Part shown: one piece after another, positions 10,128 to 17,400 of the stretch
Layout of the letters: every line of letters begins with the position of its first letter
Position numbering within the stretch: the first letter of the stretch is position 1
Assembly (NCBI GenBank): GCA_024760545.1
Contig: CP060501.1
Coordinates: 806,001 to 870,000 of the forward strand
Source: Nitrospira sp.
Lineage (GTDB): Bacteria; Nitrospirota; Nitrospiria; Nitrospirales; Nitrospiraceae
Length of the DNA stretch: 64,000 bases
Direction: 5' to 3'
The notes under the pieces: model-generated
Seen by the model: the letters and a program-made list of their open reading frames with translations, nothing else
Told to the model about the DNA's origin: nothing
Database searches by the model: none
Made by a program: the position numbers and the translations under genes

Positions 10128-11219
10128 TTAGGCCGCCCGCCGGCCGATTGAGGTCAAGGGAATGATCCCGCCGCTCGCCGCAGTACTGGGCAGTGGTGGA
10201 GGCTGATCGGCGACCTTTCGCTTCCCCATCACCGCATCCACGGCTAGCTCGAAGCCCCATTCCCATCGCATACCCATCCAATCGGTGCATGGCCCGCACA
10301 GGTCGTGTGCGTCGGCATAGCGTTTCTCCAAATGTGCCTTTCGCAAACGCGCGTACTCTTCACTGTGCCAGAGCTCTCGAATCGAATGGGTCCCGATGCT
10401 GCCTATGACTGTCTTTTCAAGCCAGTCCACGACGCAGAAGCGGATGGATCCATCGCTGCCGATGGTAATGCGCTTCCAAAATTGCGGACATGCCCAACGC
10501 TCGACACCGCTCATTTGATCCACGACCGTCCCGGGTTTGCTGGGAGTAAGTCCAAGATTCGTCAGATAGCCGCGAACGATCACGCGGTCCACCAACGGTG
10601 TCCAGTACTTCACGAACTCATCCACCTCTTCCTGCGTGATATCAGGCTGCACGATGATGCTGAGCATGATCTTCGTCGGTGCTTTCATCTTGTCGCGGTG
10701 ATACAAGAGCCGATGGATGTTCGACCAGACTCGATGATAGTCGGCTCCGACACGAACCCGTTCGTAGGATTCTTTCCGCGCCGCATCCAGGCTGATGTCG
10801 ATGAGATCGATCCCGATCTCCAGCAATCGCTCCATCATGGTTTTGCGCGGCAGCCGCTTCCCCTTCTCGATCGCCGGATTGTCCAGCAACACCCCGTTGG
10901 TCGTGAGACCGACCGGCTTCACACCCTTGGCCTTGGCGTATGCCGTCTGATCCAGAAACTGCGGATGGATCAGCGCCTCGCCGTCCGGCGAATAGCGCAG
11001 CAGCGTGATCGGATACTGCGAAATCTCATCGATCGCCTTGGTGTACACATCCCACGACATGTAGGTGGCATGAAAATCGGGGCGATCCGGAAACCCCTGC
11101 CCTTGAGGACAGTGGATACAACGGAGATTGCACACGTTCGTGTTCTCCAGCGTAATGATGGAAGGGAATTCCTCCGCGGCTGGAGTGGCGAAATCATAGA
11201 CGGGAAGGGTTCGCGACAT
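10128..11219 (-). CDS. Radical SAM protein with SPASM-like C-terminal region
   Basis: A 363-residue protein with the radical SAM motif CNLRCIHC (C30, C34, C37), which binds the 4Fe-4S cluster that cleaves S-adenosylmethionine. The C-terminal part carries further cysteines in CPQFW, RFCVVDW and CGPCTDW, consistent with a SPASM/twitch auxiliary cluster domain. The ATG at 11219 is preceded by AAAGGAGA, a strong ribosome site; an in-frame start at 11249 would overlap the FemAB-like gene. In glycan clusters such proteins may modify sugars or peptides. The substrate cannot be predicted from this sequence. Confidence 0.82.
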   Translation of the reverse strand: MSRTLPVYDFATPAAEEFPSIITLENTNVCNLRCIHCPQGQGFPDRPDFHATYMSWDVYTKAIDEISQYPITLLRYSPDGEALIHPQFLDQTAYAKAKGVKPVGLTTNGVLLDNPAIEKGKRLPRKTMMERLLEIGIDLIDISLDAARKESYERVRVGADYHRVWSNIHRLLYHRDKMKAPTKIMLSIIVQPDITQEEVDEFVKYWTPLVDRVIVRGYLTNLGLTPSKPGTVVDQMSGVERWACPQFWKRITIGSDGSIRFCVVDWLEKTVIGSIGTHSIRELWHSEEYARLRKAHLEKRYADAHDLCGPCTDWMGMRWEWGFELAVDAVMGKRKVADQPPPLPSTAASGGIIPLTSIGRRAA

Positions 11220-11242
11220 GACGCATCTCCTTTCAGTTCTAC

Positions 11243-12322
11243 TCAGCACTTCTGAAAACGCTTTTGCTCGAATCCGGTCTCAAACACCCCGAACGGCACC
11301 ACGTAATGCCCGCTGTAGTGCGTACGGAGTCCGTCTGAACCGAGTGCGGCAAGACGGCCTCGGTCGCCAATTATGCGCGTGACGAAATAATACGGGAGTT
11401 CGATGCTGCCCCACTGCCGCTTGTACTCGTACACACCGCAACGCTTGTTCGCGGAAGACTGCCAGTTATAGACCGTCACTCCCTGTCCTCTCGCCCACTC
11501 CATGGAATAGTCCGTATTGAGGAAATTGGGCGCCAGCTTCTCAAGCGCGCTGTCGAAGCTGAGCATGAACACGTCCATAATTCGCCGGTGGTACACGTAG
11601 AAGCCGCCTGAGACCACCGCATCATTCATTTTGAGCAAGACGAGTTGTGCACGTCCTTTGGCCACCAAGCTACGAAACAAGTTCTCAAACAACCGGTAGT
11701 CCAGTGGTATTGCCCCGATCTCCCGGTGCCGTTTCTGATGGATGCGGTACCACTGCTCCAATTCCGCCTCGTTCTTGCAGAAACCGGCCGTAAAACCCGC
11801 CTTGCGGCCGCGGTTGACGTTGTTTCGATGGCCGTGATTGCGATGCGCCGGACGGTCGAGCGGCACGTACTGCGTGAAGTTTTCAAAGATGAAGTCGGGC
11901 GACAAATACCGCTCATACCACTCAAGGTCATCGGTGAACGGATTCGTGATGACGCTGAGGGTGAGGCAGTGGTGAAGTTCCGCCAGCGCAAGCGCCCGTT
12001 CGAGCAGGGCTCGGTAAGTCTCTCCAATTAGCGCGTGAGACAGGCCGGGACGATGAAAGACCCCGCCCAACGGTCCCGGTTGAGGAACGGACGTCAGCAC
12101 GTTCCCCGTGTCCGCCTCATACAGATAGAGCGGCAGCCCGGCCAGGTCCTGTGTTCCGTCCGTGCAGATAAGAAAGAGAGGCCTGTCCGGCCCGAGACAT
12201 GCGATCGCCCGGCACCAGTCCATCGACTGTTGAATGCAGGCATCGGGACACTCGTCGAACAACCGCTCATAGCGGGCAACCGACGAGGGATCTGCCGGGT
12301 CGATGTCAATGACCTGCAGCAT
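11243..12322 (-). CDS. FemAB/GNAT-like acyltransferase (BioF2-like domain)
   Basis: A 359-residue protein whose C-terminal half (HRNNVNRGRKAGF, VVSGGFYVYHRRIMDVF, LNTDYSMEWARGQGVTVYNW) matches the Acetyltransf_6/FemAB-related GNAT family, which transfers acyl or aminoacyl groups to amino sugars and cell-surface precursors. It may N-acylate the amino sugar made by the neighbouring aminotransferases. The ATG at 12322 has GGGGAGG just upstream and overlaps the preceding WbpE-like gene by 17 bases. No signal peptide is seen. The assignment rests on the C-terminal motifs; the acyl donor is unknown. Confidence 0.7.
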   Translation of the reverse strand: MLQVIDIDPADPSSVARYERLFDECPDACIQQSMDWCRAIACLGPDRPLFLICTDGTQDLAGLPLYLYEADTGNVLTSVPQPGPLGGVFHRPGLSHALIGETYRALLERALALAELHHCLTLSVITNPFTDDLEWYERYLSPDFIFENFTQYVPLDRPAHRNHGHRNNVNRGRKAGFTAGFCKNEAELEQWYRIHQKRHREIGAIPLDYRLFENLFRSLVAKGRAQLVLLKMNDAVVSGGFYVYHRRIMDVFMLSFDSALEKLAPNFLNTDYSMEWARGQGVTVYNWQSSANKRCGVYEYKRQWGSIELPYYFVTRIIGDRGRLAALGSDGLRTHYSGHYVVPFGVFETGFEQKRFQKC

Positions 12323-13445
12323 GGACCTCCCCAGCCGGCTGATGCGGTCCGCTCACCAAGCGATGCAGCGCGTCGGCTACCTCATCAACATGGCCGTCGG
12401 GCATCTCCGGATATAATGGCAATGACAGCACGGTGGCTGCCGCCTGTTCCGTGATCGGAAATGCTCCGAGCCGGTAACCAAGTGACGACGCCCATGGTTG
12501 CAGATGGACGGGAACCGGATAGTGGATACCGGTCTGAATACCGGCTTCCTGCAGCTGCGATTGCAGCCGGTCTCGATCCCGTACCCTGATCACGTACAGA
12601 TGGTAGACGTGGTCGCCATGCGCCAGACGTTCCACACGGCCGGCGGAACATTTCTTTAGCTTGGCATCATACCGGGCTGCGAGCTCGCGACGCCGCTTGC
12701 TCCAGGACTCAAGATGGCGCAGTTTGACACGAAGGATCGCGCCTTGAATCCCATCCATGCGGTAGTTGAACCCCAAATACTCGTGATGGTATTTCCGTTC
12801 GGCGCCCCAGTCGCGAAGGATCCGCAGCTGACGGTCCGCCTCATCATGGCGAGCCGTGACGAGGCCACCTTCTCCGCACGCCCCGAGATTCTTGCCCGGA
12901 TAAAAACTGAAGCAACCGAAATCGCCGATAGAACCAACCGGCTTTCCCTTATAGCGGGCTCCATGCGCCTGACACGCATCCTCAATGACGGTGAGTCGAT
13001 GGGCTCGCGCGATATCTAGAATGGGATCAAGATCCGCCGGCTGCCCATAGAGATGGACGGGGATCACGGCCTTGGTCTTCCCCGTAACGGCCGCCGCCAA
13101 TCGATTGGGATCCATCGTGAGCGTACCGGGATCGACATCCACGAACCGAGGGATCGCGCCGGCGTATCGGATGGCGGCCGCAGTGGCGACAAAGGTAAAC
13201 GGTACAGTGATCACTTCGTCGCCCGGTTGTATGCCGGCGGCCAAGAGAGCCAGATGCAACGCGCTGGTACCGGAGTTCACGGCAACGGCATGGCGCGATT
13301 CGATATATCGCGCGAAGTCCTGCTCGAACGACATGACTTCCTGCCCCAGCACATACTGGCCGCTTTGGAGAACCGCCAGGACGGCGGGTTCCAACTCTCC
13401 CTTCAAGAAGCGGTACTGCGCCGGCAAATCGGAAAATGGAATCAT
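12306..13445 (-). CDS. DegT/DnrJ/EryC1/StrS aminotransferase, WbpE-like
   Basis: A 379-residue PLP enzyme with catalytic lysine K185 in CFSFYPGKNLGACGEGG and the EDACQAHGA aspartate motif. The sequence style (MIPFSDLPAQY, GPHRTA-type end region, HLYGQPADLDPI) fits the group containing WbpE/WlbC, which aminates UDP-3-keto-GlcNAcA at C3. The ATG at 13445 overlaps the stop of the oxidoreductase gene as ATGA. With the WbpB-like oxidoreductase and WbpD-like acetyltransferase directly upstream, it completes the three-step 3-amino branch of UDP-2,3-diacetamido-2,3-dideoxyglucuronate synthesis. Exact substrate is inference from this context. Confidence 0.85.
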   Translation of the reverse strand: MIPFSDLPAQYRFLKGELEPAVLAVLQSGQYVLGQEVMSFEQDFARYIESRHAVAVNSGTSALHLALLAAGIQPGDEVITVPFTFVATAAAIRYAGAIPRFVDVDPGTLTMDPNRLAAAVTGKTKAVIPVHLYGQPADLDPILDIARAHRLTVIEDACQAHGARYKGKPVGSIGDFGCFSFYPGKNLGACGEGGLVTARHDEADRQLRILRDWGAERKYHHEYLGFNYRMDGIQGAILRVKLRHLESWSKRRRELAARYDAKLKKCSAGRVERLAHGDHVYHLYVIRVRDRDRLQSQLQEAGIQTGIHYPVPVHLQPWASSLGYRLGAFPITEQAAATVLSLPLYPEMPDGHVDEVADALHRLVSGPHQPAGEVHAAGH

Positions 13446-14479
13446 GCCGCGACCTTCATGTGGTGCAATTCGATCGGTGTCCCCCGCTGTGCCAGCGACA
13501 ACGTGGCAGCCTCGAGAATCTCCACGACGCGGGCACCGGCCTCGCCGTTTGTGATCGGCGTCCGCGACTGCCCGATGCAATCAAGAAAATGCCGCGCCTC
13601 ATGCCGGAGCGCTTCCGTGTTATCCAGCTGTGGAGCCCACATGTCGCCCGCGCGATAGCCGACCATCATCTGATAGACTTTTTCGCTGTGCTTGCTCTGA
13701 GGCTGGCGCGTCACACCCTTGTCGTACACCTTCACCTTTTCGCTGGGCTCCACGTCGTCGTACATGATCATTTTCCTGCTGCCGCCGATCAACGTGCGAC
13801 GGACTTTGACGGGAGCCAGCCAATTGACGTGTACGTGAGCCAAGAGGCTGGAATCGTAGAAGAGGGTCAGATAGGCGATGTTGTCCGGCTGTCCGGGGAA
13901 GTGGGTGATCCCGGTGGCCGATACGGCGCGCGGTTTGATCGGAAGCAGGTGCTCCATGATGGAAAGATCATGCACAGCGAGGTCCCACAGCACGTTGACA
14001 TCGTGTTGAAATAGTCCGAGGTTCACCCGGACCGAATCGTAGTAGTACAAGTCTCCCACTTCACCGCCATCGATGAGTTCCTTCATCTTCCGGACGCTGC
14101 CGGTATAGACGAACGTGTGGTCGACCATGAGCACGAGCCGGCGTTTCTCCGCCTCTTCGATCAATTGCCAAGCCTGCTCGCTCGTGATGGCCAACGGCTT
14201 CTCGACGAGCACGTGCTTGCCCGCCTTGAGCGCTTCCATGGCTAACTGGAAATGCGAAGAAACAGGGGTCGCGATGACGACGGCATCGACGGCCGGAGAC
14301 CGGATCAGCTCACTGGGGTTTTGCATGATGCCGATTCCCGGATAGCGCGAGGCGGCGAGCGCCAGACGATCCATGCGCAGGTCGCTCACCGCCAGAACGC
14401 GCGAGTCCGCCATCTCATGGAAGTTGCGCACGAGGTTAGGTCCCCAGTATCCAAACCCGATGACTCCGATGCCGATCAT
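13442..14479 (-). CDS. Gfo/Idh/MocA-family oxidoreductase, WbpB-like
   Basis: A 345-residue NAD(P)-dependent oxidoreductase. The nucleotide-binding motif GVIGFGYWG begins at residue 5, and the catalytic EKPLA motif is near residue 95. In the WbpB/WlbA branch the enzyme oxidises C3 of UDP-GlcNAcA to the 3-keto sugar; the adjacent WbpE- and WbpD-like genes support this use. The ATG at 14479 overlaps the hexapeptide transferase stop as ATGA; a longer in-frame extension to 14611 is arginine-rich and lies fully inside the upstream gene. Cytoplasmic. Confidence 0.85.
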   Translation of the reverse strand: MIGIGVIGFGYWGPNLVRNFHEMADSRVLAVSDLRMDRLALAASRYPGIGIMQNPSELIRSPAVDAVVIATPVSSHFQLAMEALKAGKHVLVEKPLAITSEQAWQLIEEAEKRRLVLMVDHTFVYTGSVRKMKELIDGGEVGDLYYYDSVRVNLGLFQHDVNVLWDLAVHDLSIMEHLLPIKPRAVSATGITHFPGQPDNIAYLTLFYDSSLLAHVHVNWLAPVKVRRTLIGGSRKMIMYDDVEPSEKVKVYDKGVTRQPQSKHSEKVYQMMVGYRAGDMWAPQLDNTEALRHEARHFLDCIGQSRTPITNGEAGARVVEILEAATLSLAQRGTPIELHHMKVAA

Positions 14480-14958
14480 GCCGACTGCTCCTTCCGATTC
14501 AATGCCGCAAATCGCGCAGGCACGCCCATGACAGTGGCCCGAGGCGGCACGTCGTGTGTGACGACTGCACCGGCGCCGATCTGAGCATCTTCTCCGATGG
14601 TGACTCCGCAAAGAATGACCGCTCCGCTACCGATCGAGGCGCCACGTTTGACGGTGGTCTCGATGACACTCCAGTCCTGGTCCGTTTGAAGACGGCCGCC
14701 GGTTGTGGCGCGCGGATGGCGATCATTGATGAATATGACGCCGTGGCCTACGAAGACTTCATCCTCGATCATGACGCCTTCGCAGATGAACGAATGCGAA
14801 GAAATCTTGCATCGACGGCCGATGCGCGCCCGTTTTTGAATCTCGACAAATGCGCCGATTTTTGTCTCTGCTCCAATGCGGCACCCGTAGAGATTGACCA
14901 GCTCCGGGTGGTGGATCACGACTCCCTCAGCAAGCAGCGTACTGGGACTGATAGGCAT
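14476..14958 (-). CDS. Hexapeptide-repeat N-acetyltransferase, WbpD-like
   Basis: A 160-residue left-handed beta-helix protein with tandem hexapeptides (IGAETKIGAFVEIQKRA, ISSHSFICEGVMIEDEV, IGSGAVILCGVTIGEDAQIGAGAVV). This is the WbpD/WlbB/QdtC family, which acetylates a 3-amino group of a UDP-sugar, the last step after WbpB and WbpE. The family is typically a trimer using acetyl-CoA. The ATG at 14958 has AGAGGAG five bases upstream; that site is inside the alternative upstream start at 14973, so the shorter form is preferred. It is the first gene of the first glycan cluster. Confidence 0.85.
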   Translation of the reverse strand: MPISPSTLLAEGVVIHHPELVNLYGCRIGAETKIGAFVEIQKRARIGRRCKISSHSFICEGVMIEDEVFVGHGVIFINDRHPRATTGGRLQTDQDWSVIETTVKRGASIGSGAVILCGVTIGEDAQIGAGAVVTHDVPPRATVMGVPARFAALNRKEQSA

Positions 14959-14982
14959 ACCGGCTCCTCTCATTCTCTACAT

Positions 14983-14998
14983 AACAAGTTGTGTGCCA
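14983..14998 (-). promoter_or_regulatory. Imperfect sigma-54-like promoter before the first glycan cluster
   Basis: On the minus strand TGGCACACAACTTGTT has a consensus -24 element (TGGCAC) and TTG at -12, with GG and the -12 dinucleotide ten bases apart as in sigma-54 promoters, but the usual GC at -12 is GT. A start would fall near 14973, 15 bases before the WbpD-like ATG. No good -35/-10 pair is seen in the same stretch. The changed -12 base lowers confidence. Confidence 0.35.
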
Positions 14999-15174
14999 GA
15001 GTCAGCAGACCAATCCGGCGGCTATTCCGGCAAAAGCGAGAATTTATGTGAGTGGCACAGGCTCGACCGGCAAGATTTGCCGAGGCCCATGTGGAAGGAA
15101 CTGCCGTCTCATGGTGCGTCGTGGCCATGGACCAGTTCGAGCGATAGCTGCCCCAGGCAGCAGCACAAGTCCAT
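14999..15174. other. Intergenic region with a short hairpin
   Basis: Between the PilZ gene stop and the WbpD-like gene. A perfect hairpin at 15147-15161 (stem GCTGCC, 3-base loop) could help end the PilZ transcript, but it has no T-run on the minus strand. Nothing else recognisable. Confidence 0.35.
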
Positions 15175-15900
15175 CTATGGGGTGAGAAACGGGGTGCTCG
15201 CCTTCTGCGACACACATTGCTCGATGGCGTTTCGGACGGATCCGCCCCACCCCCGATATTCGATGTACTCCAATTCGTTGAAGCGAAACTCCACGCCGAT
15301 TATGTCGCCGCCGTTTCGCACTTCCGCGCTTTTGACGATGCCCGTCAGATTGGTAATATGCCCTAGTCCCGGAAGCTCGAACTCCAAGCGGACCGTAATT
15401 CCCGAACGCAACCATGAAGGTCTTTGGGCCAACAATACGCTGCAGCCTCCCTCACTGAGGTCTTTGAGCAAACCCCCAAGATAGTCCCCGGTGGACAGCG
15501 TGGACGCGGACGCATTGCCTGCTCCGGTTCGCATCAATAGGATTGGCTCATTGGACGACACGCGTTCATGCTTACGCAGATGCATTTCCTCCACGAGCTT
15601 CGGATAGGCGATGAACATCAATGGGACCGGCGAAAGAGTCAGATCGCGTATCTCGCTGTGGTATCCGACCAGCTTCCCGTCATGAAGATAGCTGACAATG
15701 CATGGCGTACCTGCGGGGACTTGCTGATCATAACCAAGTTGTAGCGGTCGTTCGCAGACCAGCCAAGCATGATCCTTCCATCCAAGAAGCGTTGAGCCGT
15801 AGGTCACCTTTTCCTGATCAATGGTGAGGGATATTTTCAGCGACAATCCGACCGACAAGAAGGAACCCGCTGGGGGAACGGATACGACAACGTCATTCAT
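15175..15900 (-). CDS. PilZ-domain c-di-GMP receptor, YcgR-like flagellar brake
   Basis: A 241-residue protein. The PilZ c-di-GMP site is intact: R109-x3-R113 in LRKHERVSSN and D147-L-S149-E-G-G152 (DxSxxG). The N-terminal 100 residues have the beta-rich YcgR-N layout (GTPCIVSYLHDGKLVGYHSEI). YcgR-type proteins bind c-di-GMP and slow or bias the flagellar motor by contacting the stator or the FliG/FliM rotor. The ATG at 15900 has AGGA upstream; an in-frame GTG at 15930 is less likely because that site lies within it. A sigma-28-like promoter lies 42-77 bases upstream, and the gene diverges from the HD-GYP phosphodiesterase. Confidence 0.85.
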   Translation of the reverse strand: MNDVVVSVPPAGSFLSVGLSLKISLTIDQEKVTYGSTLLGWKDHAWLVCERPLQLGYDQQVPAGTPCIVSYLHDGKLVGYHSEIRDLTLSPVPLMFIAYPKLVEEMHLRKHERVSSNEPILLMRTGAGNASASTLSTGDYLGGLLKDLSEGGCSVLLAQRPSWLRSGITVRLEFELPGLGHITNLTGIVKSAEVRNGGDIIGVEFRFNELEYIEYRGWGGSVRNAIEQCVSQKASTPFLTP

Positions 15901-15949
15901 GATGATCGTTCCTGAGCTCTCAGTCGACACAAACCGACTCTGATGGACT

Positions 15950-15977
15950 CTATCGGAACGTTCCGGGCCGATCTTGA
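15950..15977 (-). promoter_or_regulatory. Sigma-28 (FliA)-like promoter for the PilZ gene
   Basis: Minus strand: -35 TCAAGATC, 12-base spacer, -10 TCCGATAG. Six of eight bases match in each element compared with the csrA promoter of this window, and the spacer is the same 12 bases. The predicted start is near 15942, about 40 bases before the ATG. Confidence 0.55.
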
Positions 15978-16041
15978 GGAACCAGGATCGATCACACCAG
16001 CTCAGAACCGATCACAACACATCTCGATGCAAGGATAACGA

Positions 16042-16069
16042 TCAAGTTCGACGCATCCTTCGCCGATAA
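16042..16069 (+). promoter_or_regulatory. Sigma-28 (FliA)-like promoter for the HD-GYP/hybrid kinase pair
   Basis: Plus strand: -35 TCAAGTTC, 12-base spacer, -10 GCCGATAA, the -10 being a perfect FliA consensus. A start near 16077 would leave a leader of about 60 bases before the ATG at 16138. It is back to back with the PilZ promoter. Confidence 0.7.
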
Positions 16070-16137
16070 CGCACACGAGGCCTCTCTTCTGTCGGCACGC
16101 CCGACCGGAGACACTTCTGACTCGGAGTCCAAGACAT

Positions 16138-17400
16138 ATGGCGATAAAGCGCATTCCGATCGAGCAGCTGATTCCAGGCATGTACATCATCGAGATGGAT
16201 GTCCCTTGGTATCGAACCCCATTCCTCTCCCATAAAAGAATGATCAAGGATCTCCAGACCATCGAACTCATGAAGCAACATGGGATTAGGATGGTGACGA
16301 TCGATACCAGTAAAGGATGCGATCTTTCATCAGAGGCTCCGGCGAATACACCGCCCACGGCAGACCGGCAACAGGCCACCCCGGACGCATCCACTCCTCC
16401 GAACCCCAGTACCGAACGTCCATCGGAGTCGAAGCAGCCTGACGATCATACCGTGACGATCGTCTATGCACAGGCTCACGAAGCTGTCGAACGCATTTTT
16501 GAGGAGCTTGAACGCGGAGTTCCTCCGACTTTCGAGACTACCAAGGCGATCGTCTCGAATGTGCTAGCACAAATCCTCAGCGACCGCACCGCCATGGCCA
16601 CACAGGTCGCCATTCAGAAAATCAAACAGTTCGATCGGTCATTGACGGCCCATGCGCTGGATACTTGCGTCCTGTCCCTCGTCGTGGCCATTGAAAGTGG
16701 GGTGGAGCAACCGCTGCTCGAACAAATCGGTATCGGCGCGTTACTCCACGACGCAGGGTATGTTCGCCTGCCACGAAATCTTGTTCGCAAACGGGAAGAA
16801 TGCACCGGACAAGACAAGACACTTCTGGAACAGCATTGTAAATTGGGGGTGACGCTTCTCTCCGAGCATCCCGGCATGCCCGAGGACGTCTTGCGCATCG
16901 TCAGGGAGCATCATGAGCGCGCCGATGGAAGCGGATATCCGGCCGGCCTAGGCAACGATCAGATCTCACGCCACGCGCAGATCGTCGGCATCGTCAATTA
17001 CTATGATGGCATGGTCAGTCGACACGGATCTCGTCCCGCCATGATTCCACACGATGCCGTGCGGCAACTCTTCCTAGCCGGCGAAAAAGGACAGTTCGAA
17101 AAATCTCTCGTGGAACTTATGATTCGGAGCATCGGCGTCTACCCGGTCGGAAGTCTGGTCAAGCTGAATACCGGCGAACAGGCAGTCGTAATCGGAGCCA
17201 ACCCTCAGCAACGGCTCAAGCCTCTTGTGAAAATCACGACCGACCCACAAGGGGGATCCTATACGACGCCCCTTGAGGTTGACTTGGCCGTGCCGTCCCC
17301 CGACCGCACGGTGCGAACGGTGCTGCGCGTCCTCGACCCGGCCAAAGAACGCATGAACATCGGTATACATCTGGACCAAACTCTGTCACGAGCCGCTTGA
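16138..17400 (+). CDS. HD-GYP c-di-GMP phosphodiesterase with DUF3391 N-terminus
   Basis: A 420-residue protein. Residues 1-60 resemble DUF3391 (IPIEQLIPGMYIIEMD), then a linker rich in T, P and S, then an HD-GYP domain from about 165 to 310. Ligands visible: H172, H204-D205, H233, H258-H259 in REHHERADGSGYPAG, and D290. The GYP signature is intact. The usual HDIGK motif reads HDAGY, so the conserved lysine is replaced. The family hydrolyses c-di-GMP to pGpG or GMP. ATG at 16138 has CGGAG upstream. It is directly followed by the hybrid kinase with a TGATG junction, so both are probably one transcript from the sigma-28-like promoter. Confidence 0.88.
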   Translation: MAIKRIPIEQLIPGMYIIEMDVPWYRTPFLSHKRMIKDLQTIELMKQHGIRMVTIDTSKGCDLSSEAPANTPPTADRQQATPDASTPPNPSTERPSESKQPDDHTVTIVYAQAHEAVERIFEELERGVPPTFETTKAIVSNVLAQILSDRTAMATQVAIQKIKQFDRSLTAHALDTCVLSLVVAIESGVEQPLLEQIGIGALLHDAGYVRLPRNLVRKREECTGQDKTLLEQHCKLGVTLLSEHPGMPEDVLRIVREHHERADGSGYPAGLGNDQISRHAQIVGIVNYYDGMVSRHGSRPAMIPHDAVRQLFLAGEKGQFEKSLVELMIRSIGVYPVGSLVKLNTGEQAVVIGANPQQRLKPLVKITTDPQGGSYTTPLEVDLAVPSPDRTVRTVLRVLDPAKERMNIGIHLDQTLSRAA

